A stretch of DNA of 64,000 bases, from NCBI GenBank assembly GCA_024400495.1, contig JAKSMR010000006.1, forward strand, positions 1 to 64,000. Reading direction: 5' to 3'. Each line of letters opens with the position of its first letter. Within the stretch, counting starts at the first letter, position 1. The translations under genes were made by a program, and so were the position numbers. A model generated the notes under the pieces. The model was not told where the DNA came from. It did no database searches and worked only from the letters and a program-made list of their open reading frames with translations. The DNA is from Bacteroidales bacterium (lineage in GTDB: Bacteria; Bacteroidota; Bacteroidia; Bacteroidales; P3). Below, in pieces: positions 7,467 to 15,059 of this stretch.

Positions 7467-8723
7467 ATGGCAAAAGTAAATCGTCGTGCTGAACTTTTCC
7501 CCAATGTCACCGATGCACAGTGGAACGACTGGCATTGGCAGGTGGCCAACCGCATCGAGACTTTGGATCAGCTCAACAAATATATAAACCTCTCTGAGGC
7601 AGAACAGGAAGGTGTCCGTCAGACTCTCAAGACCCTCCGCATGAGCATCACTCCCTACTACCTCTCCCTCATCGACCCCAACGACCCCTACGATCCTATC
7701 CGCCGTCAGGCTATCCCCACCGCCGCTGAGACCTACCAGTCTCCTGCCGACCTCCTCGATCCTCTCCACGAGGACGAAGATAGCCCCGTTCCCGGCCTCA
7801 CCCATCGTTATCCGGATCGCGTGCTGCTCCTCATCACCGACATGTGCTCTATGTACTGCCGCCACTGCACCCGCCGCCGTTTTGCAGGTCAGAAGGACGA
7901 TGAAAGCCCCATGGACCGTATCGAGAAAGCTCTCGAATACATCGAGAAGACCGAATGTGTGCGCGACGTCCTCCTCTCTGGTGGCGACGCACTCATGGTA
8001 AGCGACGAAAGACTCGAATACATCATCTCCCGTCTCCGTAAGATCGACCACGTTGAGATCGTCCGCATCGGTAGCCGCACCCCCGTGGTTTGCCCCCAGC
8101 GCATCACCGACGACCTCTGCAACATGCTCAAGAAATACCACCCCATCTGGCTCAACACCCACTTCAACCACCCCAACGAGTTCACTCCCGAATCGCAGGC
8201 TGCTGTCGCTAAGTTGGCCAATGCCGGTATCCCTCTCGGCAACCAGACCGTGCTGCTCCGCGGCGTAAACGACTGCGTTCACGTGATGAAGAGCCTCATG
8301 CACAACCTGGTGAAGAACCGCGTACGTCCTTACTACATCTACCAGTGCGACCTCTCTATGGGTCTCGAACATTTCCGTACTCCCGTCAGCAAGGGTATCG
8401 AGATCATCGAAGCTCTCCGCGGTCACACCTCCGGCTATGCTGTTCCCACTTTCGTGGTTGACGCTCCCGGCGGCGGTGGCAAGACCCCCGTTATGCCCAA
8501 CTACGTTATCTCCCAGAGCCCCCGCAAGGTTATCCTCCGCAACTTCGAAGGTGTCATCACCACCTACACCGAACCTGCAGAATACCACGAGGAGTGCCAC
8601 TGCGAAGCCTGCGAGGCTAAACGTAAGATTGAGGAAGGCGTTTCCTCGCTCCTTGAGACCAACGACCGTCTCAGCCTCGAGCCCAGCCACCTCATGCGCC
8701 ACGAACGCAACAAAAAGCACTAA
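7467..8723 (+). CDS. kamA: Lysine 2,3-aminomutase (radical SAM, PLP)
   Basis: The 418-residue enzyme converts L-lysine to L-beta-lysine, the first step of lysine fermentation. The radical-SAM cluster motif CxxxCxxC is at Cys127, Cys131 and Cys134 (MCSMYCRHCTRRR). The PLP-binding lysine is in PGGGGK, Lys339. The C-terminal HEECHCEACEAK supplies the cysteines that bind structural zinc in the clostridial enzyme. Length and motifs match KamA rather than the shorter EpmB-type relatives that modify elongation factor P, and adjacency to kdd confirms the catabolic role. A clear terminator follows. It is cytoplasmic and oxygen-sensitive, in line with an anaerobic host. Confidence 0.95.
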   Translation: MAKVNRRAELFPNVTDAQWNDWHWQVANRIETLDQLNKYINLSEAEQEGVRQTLKTLRMSITPYYLSLIDPNDPYDPIRRQAIPTAAETYQSPADLLDPLHEDEDSPVPGLTHRYPDRVLLLITDMCSMYCRHCTRRRFAGQKDDESPMDRIEKALEYIEKTECVRDVLLSGGDALMVSDERLEYIISRLRKIDHVEIVRIGSRTPVVCPQRITDDLCNMLKKYHPIWLNTHFNHPNEFTPESQAAVAKLANAGIPLGNQTVLLRGVNDCVHVMKSLMHNLVKNRVRPYYIYQCDLSMGLEHFRTPVSKGIEIIEALRGHTSGYAVPTFVVDAPGGGGKTPVMPNYVISQSPRKVILRNFEGVITTYTEPAEYHEECHCEACEAKRKIEEGVSSLLETNDRLSLEPSHLMRHERNKKH

Positions 8724-8738
8724 TACTTTTTGATATCT

Positions 8739-8780
8739 GATAGGGCAGGACTCTGTGCTTGCCCTATCTTTATCTTTTTC
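8739..8780 (+). terminator. Intrinsic terminator after kamA
   Basis: A 9-bp stem GATAGGGCA (8739-8747) with TGCCCTATC (8760-8768), followed by TTTATCTTTTTC. It is placed 16 bp past the kamA stop. Confidence 0.85.
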
Positions 8781-8798
8781 TTATCTGTCTCTTGCGAT

Positions 8799-9302
8799 AT
8801 GAAGAAAAGTTTAATCTCTACCGTCCTGCTCTTCTGGGGGCTCTTTGCAATGGCTCAGACCAAGGGCGTCTACCCCGACTATTACCCTTGCCGCGCTGAA
8901 GAGGACGGCAAATGGGGCTATGTGGACAAGAACGACAACTGGGTCATCCGCCCTATCTACGACGCGCTGCTCTATGAGACCAACGGAGGCATGTACCCCG
9001 TGTCCATGAATGGAAAATGGGGACTGGTAGGCCCTAGCGGAGAGACTCTCGTCGACATCAAATACGATGCTGTCGTCTGCGAGATCGACTATCAGAAATA
9101 TCGCTATCCCGCCAACTTCGCCGCTCTCCGCCAACGTGGCAAGTGGGCCTTTGTCAACGTACAGGGCATCTTCGTTACGGAGTTCGTCTATGACGAGGTG
9201 CTCATCCTCAATGGAAAATATATCATCCGCCAGAAGAACGGCAAAGGCAAGATGCGTAGCGGCTACCTCGACAAAGAGGGAAAAGAAGTGTGGGAGAACT
9301 AG
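8799..9302 (+). CDS. Secreted WG-repeat protein
   Basis: The protein has 167 residues from the ATG at 8799, which opens a signal peptide (MKKSLISTVLLFWGLFAMAQ). A longer frame from 8730 starts inside the kamA terminator and is rejected. The mature part contains at least three WG/KWG repeats: DGKWGYVDKNDNWVIRPIYD, NGKWGLVGPSGETLVDIKYD, and RGKWAFVNVQGIFVTEFVYD. WG repeats are short beta-hairpin units common in Bacteroidetes exported proteins and in some surface proteins; their molecular role is poorly defined. It is followed 73 bp later by porQ, and may share its transcript. Function unknown. Confidence 0.8.
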   Translation: MKKSLISTVLLFWGLFAMAQTKGVYPDYYPCRAEEDGKWGYVDKNDNWVIRPIYDALLYETNGGMYPVSMNGKWGLVGPSGETLVDIKYDAVVCEIDYQKYRYPANFAALRQRGKWAFVNVQGIFVTEFVYDEVLILNGKYIIRQKNGKGKMRSGYLDKEGKEVWEN

Positions 9303-9374
9303 AAACCTCCTAGGAGAAACAAAACCAACAGCCGATCGTTGATCCCAGCTCAACACAAACACCGATACCACGAA

Positions 9375-10400
9375 GTGCGCCGATTACTGATAGTCCTGTC
9401 GCTGATGCTCCTCCCTGTCGCCCTTAGGGCTCAGGTTGCGGGTCTCTCCACACTTGCTGTGCTGGACCGTTCCTCTTCGGCCCGTACCGCCGGACTGGGT
9501 ATGGATTATCTGGCTCTCTATGACGACGATATCTCTATCACCCTGGACAATCCCTCGTTCATCGACAAGCGCTTCGACCATCAGATTCTCCTCAACTATG
9601 TGGGAATGTTCCGTGGTGTGAACCTCGGCGCCGTTGCCTATGGAAAACATTTCGACAAGTATGGCGATTTCCTCTTCGGCATCAAGTTCAACTCCTACGG
9701 CCTTTTCGATGGCTACGATGAGACAGATCATCCTACAGGCAAGTTCTATGCTGCCGACTATGCCTTCTCCATCGGTTGGGGACGTCATATTGACTCCTGC
9801 TTCTCGCTCGGCGTCAACCTGAAGCCAACGCTCTCGCAGTATGAGAGCTATACCGCTTTCGCCCTCGCCCTCGATCTGGCAGGAAGCTACACCTCGCGCA
9901 ACAAGCAGTTCGCCGCCACCCTTATGGCTCGCAACATCGGCGCCCAGCTGGCGACCTTCGACGGCAACGTGGAGAAGATACCTTTCGAGCTCTCGGCTGC
10001 ACTCTCTTACCGTCTTGAGAACGCACCCTTCCGCCTCTTCTTCGCCGCCACCGAGCTGCAGACTTGGGATCTCCGCTACGAAGATGTGCTCAATCCCGTG
10101 AGCACCTACGACCCCTACACCAACTCCTATACCGAGGAGACTTTCTTGCATGAGGCCGCAGACAAGATCTTCCGCCACGCGCTCTTCGGCGTGGAGCTGG
10201 CTATCAAGGAGGTCTTCTTTGCCCGTCTGGGTTACAACTACCGCCAGTCGGTAGAGACTCACGGCATCACCAATATCAACACCAGCGGCTTCTCCTATGG
10301 CGTTGGCCTGCGCAAGAAACGCTTCGAGTTCTCTTTTGCCCGCAACAACTACTATCTGGGGAAGGCTCCTACCTACATCACTATCGCTGTCAGGATGTAG
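9375..10400 (+). CDS. porQ: PorQ-like type IX secretion outer-membrane protein
   Basis: The product is about 341 residues from the GTG at 9375, chosen because it opens a compact signal peptide (MRRLLIVLSLMLLPVALRAQ); an alternative TTG at 9339 adds 12 residues. The mature N terminus (SSSARTAGLGMDYLALYDDD, then ITLDNPSFIDK) and the alternating beta-strand pattern ending in an aromatic/Met C terminus (YITIAVRM) fit the PorV/PorQ fold, an FadL-like outer-membrane barrel. PorQ is an accessory protein of the type IX secretion system, part of the attachment complex that links cargo proteins to surface lipopolysaccharide. No other T9SS gene lies in the window. The next gene, lplA, is 27 bp downstream and unrelated in function. 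Confidence 0.78.
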   Translation: MRRLLIVLSLMLLPVALRAQVAGLSTLAVLDRSSSARTAGLGMDYLALYDDDISITLDNPSFIDKRFDHQILLNYVGMFRGVNLGAVAYGKHFDKYGDFLFGIKFNSYGLFDGYDETDHPTGKFYAADYAFSIGWGRHIDSCFSLGVNLKPTLSQYESYTAFALALDLAGSYTSRNKQFAATLMARNIGAQLATFDGNVEKIPFELSAALSYRLENAPFRLFFAATELQTWDLRYEDVLNPVSTYDPYTNSYTEETFLHEAADKIFRHALFGVELAIKEVFFARLGYNYRQSVETHGITNINTSGFSYGVGLRKKRFEFSFARNNYYLGKAPTYITIAVRM

Positions 10401-10427
10401 ACCGCATTATTTACCATCTTCGTTATT

Positions 10428-11411
10428 ATGATTCGTCTCGTTATCAGCAATCAGACCAATCCCTATCTCAACATCGCTGTAGAAAACTACCTCCTCTCGC
10501 TCCCCGAGACCGAGGCGGTGACCATGTACCTCTGGAAGAACCATCGTACCGTGGTGATAGGGCAGAACCAGAATCCTTTTGCAGAATGTAATGTCGATCT
10601 CCTCGAAAGCGAAGGCGGTTATCTTATGCGTCGCAAGACCGGTGGCGGAGCAGTATATCATGATCAAGGAAATCTTAATTTCTCTTTTGTGGCCCCCAAA
10701 AGCCTCTACGATCAAACCAAACAGTTCTCTGTCCTCCAGCAGGCGGTAGGACAGTTTGGACTCTATACCGAGGTCTCGGGTCGCAACGATGTCCTCTGTC
10801 GCGATCATGAGGGTGCGATGAGAAAGTTCTCGGGAAATGCTTTCAACAAGAACCGCTATCAGGATCTCCATCACGGCACGATCCTCATCAAAGGCAACAT
10901 TGACGACCTGCAGCGCTACCTGCTCGTCAAGCCGGCTAAGCTGCATAAGCATGGCGTAGAGTCTGTCCGCAGCCGCGTCGTCAACCTCTCTGAGCTTGCC
11001 GATATCACGAGCGAGAATATCGTTATGCCTCTTATCGGCTCCTTTGAGAAGGTGTACGGCGAGAAGGCAGAGCTCCTCGATTTCTCTGCTCTCTGCAAAA
11101 AGGAGGAGGTGGTGAAGCTGGCCTCAGAGTTCGCCTCTGACGAGTGGCGCCTAGGGCGCTGGCGTTCTTTCCAGTCGCAGAAGACAGCCCAGTTCTCATG
11201 GGGTGGGGTGGAGATGAGCCTCGATGTGGATCAGACGAAAGGTGTCATCACTTCGGTTCAAATCGCTACCGACAGTCTCAGCGTCTCTATTTCCGAGTTG
11301 GCCGAACAGATATTAACAGGAGGCTCCATCCATCAGGCTCCCGATATGCCTCTGTCCGTATCTGAAGAAGAGAAGGCTATGCTCCAAGATATATTCTCGC
11401 TGGTGTATTAA
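10428..11411 (+). CDS. lplA: Lipoate-protein ligase A
   Basis: The 327-residue cytoplasmic enzyme attaches lipoate, through lipoyl-AMP, to the E2 subunits of 2-oxoacid dehydrogenases or to GcvH. It has the LplA/LipB catalytic-domain motif RRKTGGGAVYHDQGNLNFSF near residues 66-85, and RKFSGNAF around the conserved catalytic lysine. The C-terminal third (about residues 250-327) is the accessory domain, so this is a full-length bacterial LplA and not a truncated lipoyltransferase. It follows porQ by 27 bp. A dihydrolipoyl dehydrogenase gene lies about 9 kb away, but nothing ties them together besides shared lipoate chemistry. Confidence 0.93.
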   Translation: MIRLVISNQTNPYLNIAVENYLLSLPETEAVTMYLWKNHRTVVIGQNQNPFAECNVDLLESEGGYLMRRKTGGGAVYHDQGNLNFSFVAPKSLYDQTKQFSVLQQAVGQFGLYTEVSGRNDVLCRDHEGAMRKFSGNAFNKNRYQDLHHGTILIKGNIDDLQRYLLVKPAKLHKHGVESVRSRVVNLSELADITSENIVMPLIGSFEKVYGEKAELLDFSALCKKEEVVKLASEFASDEWRLGRWRSFQSQKTAQFSWGGVEMSLDVDQTKGVITSVQIATDSLSVSISELAEQILTGGSIHQAPDMPLSVSEEEKAMLQDIFSLVY

Positions 11412-11667
11412 AGAAAACGGAGGCGCAGTGGTGTCGCTCACCAAGAATTTCAGAGTGGAGAACAAAAGAAACGGAATAGGTTTCAACTCTTTTTTCTGCA
11501 TCAGATAAATAGCAGGAGAGACAGGGTGAGTTCCTGTTACGGAACATTTTCTTTAATGTCGTTCGTATTTTGTAAACTTGTAAACTTGTAATTTCGATTG
11601 CAAGTGACTTTTTATGCGCGATGTCCAGCTGTATCTTTTTGCTTATCCGGATATCTCCCTGCGGCAA
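11412..11667. repeat. Intergenic stretch with a solo octamer array (11571-11620)
   Basis: No gene is seen. At 11571-11594 there are two to three units of GTAAACTT, followed by ATTGCAAGTGACTTTTT to about 11613, the same tail as the arrays at 1064-1220. The rest is unremarkable. Confidence 0.7.
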
Positions 11668-11702
11668 AATAAAAAAAGCTCCATCCGATTGGGTGAAGCT
11701 TT
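11668..11702 (-). terminator. Intrinsic terminator of the pyrBI transcript
   Basis: A stem of about 10 bp (11675-11684 with 11693-11702) whose minus-strand product ends AGCTTTTTTTATTTTG. It lies 21 bp after the stop of the last minus-strand gene (11724). Confidence 0.85.
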
Positions 11703-11723
11703 CTTTATTTTGAGATACTTTGT

Positions 11724-12116
11724 TTACTCTTTGTTCTCTTGATGCTCTTTCTGGTAGCGTTTGATGAAGAGGATCAGCTCCACTGTGAGGAACGTCAGAT
11801 AGACGGCGAAGTGGATGCAGAACCAGATGGTGAATACCTTAACATTGGAGAGATGTGTGAAAAGGTATACCGTGAGCACGGCCAGATGGAGGAAGAGCGT
11901 GCCGACGGTGATGCCCATGAACATCTTGATGAATGTACGAGGGTCTTTGAGGATGCTCTTCGTGATGAGTTGCAGCATCACGCCCGTGATGACGGCAAAG
12001 TAGATTGTGCTCAAGGGGATGGCAACAAGGAAGGGGTTCCCTGTCCATAGGCACACGAAAGCCGCCAGCACCATAAGCGCAGAGAGGATGAGTAGACGGA
12101 TGTAGCTGCCTTTCAT
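11724..12116 (-). CDS. Four-helix inner-membrane protein, third gene of the pyrBI operon
   Basis: The product is about 130 residues from the ATG at 12114-12116, which overlaps the pyrI stop as TAATG; this coupling decides the start over a longer upstream frame that merely mirrors pyrI. Four hydrophobic segments are visible: LLILSALMVLAAFVCLW, VAIPLSTIYFAVITGVML, IKMFMGITVGTLFLHLAVL and IWFCIHFAVYLTFLTVELIL, followed by a basic/acidic tail (KRYQKEHQENKE). The layout resembles small AtpI-like or uncharacterised Bacteroidetes membrane proteins. Translational coupling to pyrI suggests coordinated supply, but a role in pyrimidine metabolism (for example transport or membrane anchoring) is not shown by any motif. 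Function unknown. Confidence 0.75.
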   Translation of the reverse strand: MKGSYIRLLILSALMVLAAFVCLWTGNPFLVAIPLSTIYFAVITGVMLQLITKSILKDPRTFIKMFMGITVGTLFLHLAVLTVYLFTHLSNVKVFTIWFCIHFAVYLTFLTVELILFIKRYQKEHQENKE

Positions 12117-12577
12117 TATTCGCAGAACTTGATGTTTTCCTTGGTGGTGAACTTCTCGCAGTAGTGGCATTTGAGCTTGATGTTCTCTTTGTCCACAACG
12201 TCGAAGCTGGTGGGGATAACCTCGCTGTTGGTGATGCATTTGGGGTTCATGCACTTCACGATGTTGTCGATATGGTTGGGGATCTCGGCCTGTATCTTCT
12301 CTACAACATTGAAGTTCTTGATGGTGATGATGCTTGCGAAAGGAGCCACGAGAGCGATCTTGTTGATGTCGTCGTGATCGAAGAATTTGTTCTTGATCTT
12401 GATGATGCCCTTCTTGCCAAACTTCTTGCTCTCGAGGTTGTAACCGATAAGTACCTCGTCTTCGTGGTTCTCGAGACCGAGGATGCGGATTACCTGATAT
12501 ACGGCGGTGGTGGGGATATGGTCGATAACGGTGCCGTTTTCGATTGCCGAAACGACGAGTTCTTTCTTGGTGTCCAT
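12116..12577 (-). CDS. pyrI: Aspartate carbamoyltransferase regulatory chain
   Basis: The 153-residue subunit binds the nucleotide effectors CTP, UTP and ATP and links catalytic trimers of ATCase in the cytoplasm. The N-terminal allosteric domain has ENGTVIDHIPTTAVYQVIRI, matching PyrI. The C-terminal zinc domain has four cysteines in CMNPKC and CHYC spacing (about residues 109, 114, 138, 141). It lies 98 bp downstream of pyrB and its stop overlaps the start of a small membrane-protein gene. The gap to pyrB contains a hairpin without a U-run. Together with the leader upstream of pyrB this indicates feedback control at both the protein and transcript levels. Confidence 0.95.
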   Translation of the reverse strand: MDTKKELVVSAIENGTVIDHIPTTAVYQVIRILGLENHEDEVLIGYNLESKKFGKKGIIKIKNKFFDHDDINKIALVAPFASIITIKNFNVVEKIQAEIPNHIDNIVKCMNPKCITNSEVIPTSFDVVDKENIKLKCHYCEKFTTKENIKFCE

Positions 12578-12617
12578 TGTATGATTATTAAGGATATGTT
12601 GTGTTGTGAAGTTTGTT

Positions 12618-12646
12618 AAGTCCTAGGGTGTCGATCCCTCGGACTT
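12618..12646. other. Hairpin between pyrB and pyrI
   Basis: AAGTCC pairs with GGACTT and AGGG with CCCT, around a 7-nt loop. No U-run follows on either strand, so mRNA processing or stabilisation is more likely than termination. Confidence 0.55.
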
Positions 12647-12675
12647 GAACTCATTTGTATGAAGTCCGTAATTGT

Positions 12676-13596
12676 CTATTCTCTAGCTCCGAGGATGGCG
12701 GCCATGAGAGCCTGACGTACATAGACGCCGTTCTGTGCCTGCTGGAAGTAGTAAGCATAGGGGGTCTTGTCGACATCGGTGGTGATCTCGTTCACGCGGG
12801 GAAGAGGATGGAGGATCTTCATGTTCTCCTTGCAGCCCTGGAGCATGGAGCCGGTGAGGATGCAGCTGTCCTTTACACGCTCATATTCCATAGGATCGGC
12901 GAAGCGCTCGCGCTGTACGCGGGTCATATAGATGATGTCGGCGGTGGGGATGATTTCCTGCAGGTCGGTATACTGATAGTATTTCAGACCGGCCTCTTTG
13001 ATAGATGCCTTTACCGAGCTGGGGAGCTTGAGCTCGGTGGGGGAAACGAGGTGGAAGGTGGCGTTGAAATTGCACATGGCCTGCACCAAAGAGTGGACGG
13101 TACGTCCGTATTTGAGGTCGCCTACGAGAGCGATGTTCAGGTTGTCGAGAGTGCCCTGAGTCTTGCGGATGGAGTAGAGGTCGAGCATGCATTGGGTGGG
13201 GTGCTGGTTGGCACCGTCGCCAGCATTGATGACGGGTACGTTGGATACCTCGCTAGCGTAGCGGCTTGAACCTTCGCGGGGGTTACGCATCACGATAAGG
13301 TCGGCATAGGAGGCAACCATGGTGATAGTGTCGTGGAGAGTTTCACCTTTCTGCACCGAAGTGGCGCCGGGGTCGGAGAAACCGATGATGCGAGCGCCGA
13401 GTTGGTTAGCAGCGCTCTCGAAACTGAGGCGCGTGCGGGTAGAGGGCTCGAAGAAGAGGGTGGCAACAACCTTGTCGCTCAGGATGGGCTGCTTGGGGTT
13501 CTTTTCGAATTCTTCAGCGATGTCCAGCACCTGGATGTATTCTTCTTTGGTGAAGTCGGTGATGGAGATAAGATTACGTCCTTTTAAATTACTCAT
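12676..13596 (-). CDS. pyrB: Aspartate carbamoyltransferase catalytic chain
   Basis: The 306-residue enzyme condenses carbamoyl phosphate with aspartate, the first committed step of pyrimidine synthesis. Carbamoyl-phosphate binding motif FEPSTRTRLSFESA is at about residues 50-63, HPTQCMLDLYSI near 133-144, and the C-terminal LHPLPRVNEI loop near 260-269 is the substrate-closing loop. The length matches class B ATCases that pair with PyrI, encoded immediately downstream. Upstream lies a 200-bp leader with a promoter, a 25-codon ORF and an intrinsic terminator, so expression is probably attenuated. It is the first full gene of a three-gene minus-strand operon. Confidence 0.96.
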   Translation of the reverse strand: MSNLKGRNLISITDFTKEEYIQVLDIAEEFEKNPKQPILSDKVVATLFFEPSTRTRLSFESAANQLGARIIGFSDPGATSVQKGETLHDTITMVASYADLIVMRNPREGSSRYASEVSNVPVINAGDGANQHPTQCMLDLYSIRKTQGTLDNLNIALVGDLKYGRTVHSLVQAMCNFNATFHLVSPTELKLPSSVKASIKEAGLKYYQYTDLQEIIPTADIIYMTRVQRERFADPMEYERVKDSCILTGSMLQGCKENMKILHPLPRVNEITTDVDKTPYAYYFQQAQNGVYVRQALMAAILGARE

Positions 13597-13649
13597 GATA
13601 TGTAGCTTTATATTATTCTAGATAATTTTGTTTCCGAACTGTGAGCTTG

Positions 13650-13681
13650 CGGCAATAAAAAAGCGACAAGGATTTGTCGCT
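13650..13681 (-). promoter_or_regulatory. Candidate pyrBI attenuator (leader terminator)
   Basis: On the minus strand AGCGACAAATCCTTGTCGCT (13681-13662) forms an 8-9-bp stem with a short loop, followed directly by TTTTTTATT. It lies between the promoter box at 13798-13791 and pyrB at 13596, so transcripts must pass it to reach pyrB. The sequence just 5' of the hairpin is U-rich (GGTTTCTTTTTTGATTTATT) and is translated by the leader ORF. Confidence 0.7.
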
Positions 13682-13757
13682 AATAAATCAAAAAAGAAAC
13701 CGTTTCATCACCATTGCAAGGCGATGCGGATTTCTTAATCAGATTGTTATGTTGCAT
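13680..13757 (-). CDS. pyrBI leader peptide (25 codons)
   Basis: A short ORF starts ATG CAA CAT AAC and ends in TTT TTG ATT TAT TAG. Its stop overlaps the first bases of the terminator stem. The peptide begins MQHNNLIKKSA and ends TVSFLIY. In the E. coli pyrBI operon a leader ORF crosses a U-rich pause region into the attenuator; low UTP slows polymerase, the trailing ribosome catches up and blocks the hairpin. The same parts occur here in the same order. No clear Shine-Dalgarno is seen, which is common in Bacteroidetes. Translation is inferred and not proven. Coupling in this phylum is uncertain. Confidence 0.5.
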   Translation of the reverse strand: MQHNNLIKKSASPCNGDETVSFLIY

Positions 13758-13790
13758 GTTCTTACTCACAATTACCTTTATTTATTTCTG

Positions 13791-13798
13791 CAAAGATA
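13791..13798 (-). promoter_or_regulatory. Bacteroidetes -7 box for the pyrBI leader
   Basis: CAAAGATA on the plus strand reads TATCTTTG on the minus strand, matching TAnnTTTG. It precedes the leader ORF start by about 33 bp. A -33 box is weak. Confidence 0.65.
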
Positions 13799-13909
13799 CG
13801 ATAATTATTTGAAATGACAAGAAAAACTTTTCAACAATTTATTACCGGCTCTATCGATGCCCCAAACGGGGTGCTGTAGATGGATAATCTTTCTACTATA
13901 GTTTGTTTA

Positions 13910-14911
13910 TTATTGTACGCGTGCGAGAGCCTCCTTGGCGGGCTGATAGTCGGGGGCGATCTGTAGGGTGGTCTGGTAGCAGATGCGGGCGTTGGATCGG
14001 TCGCCTTTGAGTTCGTAGCTGTAGCCTCGGTTGTAGTGAGCCTCGTAGTACTGGTTGTCGCAGTCGATAGCTTTAGTAAAGAACTCGATGGCGGCATCAT
14101 AGTCCTCATAAAGCACCATCTCCATGTATCCGCGGTTGAACCAGGCGTAGCGGTTCATGGGGTCGAGCTCAAGGATGCGGGTGTAGTACTCGTTGGCTTT
14201 GTCGGCGTTCTCGAGATCCTGATAGAGCATGGCCATACCATAGAGGGCGTTGATGTTGTCGGGCTGGAGTTGGATGGCTGTGTTGAAGTATTCGATGGCC
14301 AAGGGATCTTTGTGCTGTGCATAGATCATACCGAGCTCTTCGTAGGCGGGCACGTAGTCGGGATGGAGGTCGACGATCTTGCGGAAATAGAAGATGGCGT
14401 TGGCTGTGTCGCCGGTCTCTTTGTATATGAAGCCTTTGATCTGGTAGGCTTTGATGTTGTCGGCTTCTATCTCGGTAACCTTGCTGAGTGTCTCCATGGC
14501 GCGGTCGTAGTCTTTGCTGATGAAAGAGATCTCGCCCATCTTGAGGAGTGCTTCGATATTCTTGCTGTCGAGGGTGAGGGCTTTCTGGAGGGCGGCATAG
14601 CTCTCGCCGATGTTCCCGTTCATATAATAGGCGTCGCCGAGGGCGGTGAAGTATTCAACCTTGCTGTTGTCGAGGTTGACGGCTTTGGTGAAATCAGATA
14701 TGGCGTCGTTCACTTTCTCAAGCTCAAGGAGCACTTTGCCACGCTCGTAATAGAGGCTGGCGTCGTTGGGGTTCTGCTTGATTTTGGCATCAAGGAGGAG
14801 AAGGCGCTCGTTGCGATCCATGTCATCGGCTTTGCTTTTGCAAGAGTATAGGGAGGTGCAGGCTACGAGTAAACCTAGGAGGAAGAGTAGGGTGGAGAGG
14901 CGTCTTTTCAT
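13910..14911 (-). CDS. TPR-repeat lipoprotein
   Basis: The 333-residue exported protein has a signal sequence (MKRRLSTLLFLLGLLVAC) with a possible lipobox at Cys18 or at Cys24 (LYSC). The rest is about eight tandem tetratricopeptide repeats, each with the typical spacing of Ala/Gly, Tyr and Pro: for example NDASLYYERGKVLLELEKVN, VEYFTALGDAYYMNGNIGES and YAWFNRGYMEMVLYEDYDAA. TPR solenoids are protein-docking scaffolds; in Bacteroidetes, TPR lipoproteins of this kind serve in outer-membrane assembly or type IX secretion, but nothing here assigns a partner. The gene is followed by the pyrBI promoter. Transcription appears independent: 148 bp separate it from the ABC permease gene upstream. Confidence 0.85.
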   Translation of the reverse strand: MKRRLSTLLFLLGLLVACTSLYSCKSKADDMDRNERLLLLDAKIKQNPNDASLYYERGKVLLELEKVNDAISDFTKAVNLDNSKVEYFTALGDAYYMNGNIGESYAALQKALTLDSKNIEALLKMGEISFISKDYDRAMETLSKVTEIEADNIKAYQIKGFIYKETGDTANAIFYFRKIVDLHPDYVPAYEELGMIYAQHKDPLAIEYFNTAIQLQPDNINALYGMAMLYQDLENADKANEYYTRILELDPMNRYAWFNRGYMEMVLYEDYDAAIEFFTKAIDCDNQYYEAHYNRGYSYELKGDRSNARICYQTTLQIAPDYQPAKEALARVQ

Positions 14912-15015
14912 GTGGAAGATTATTTTTTTTGAAAAAAATTATTTTTTTTGAAACCTTTTGTATCTATATTGCGTTTATATGGATGTGCTTACTTATTTCA
15001 GATGTATTTTTGTGG

Positions 15016-15045
15016 GGCGTTCAAATTCTTGAACGCCTTGCTTTT
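15016..15045 (+). terminator. Hairpin with U-run on the plus strand
   Basis: GGCGTTCAA (15016-15024) pairs with TTGAACGCC (15029-15037), followed by TTGCTTTTTTTC on the plus strand. Both flanking genes are on the minus strand, where the hairpin has no U-run after it, so it may serve as a weak end for the permease transcript or block antisense transcription. Confidence 0.5.
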
Positions 15046-15059
15046 TTTCTAGAGTTCTT

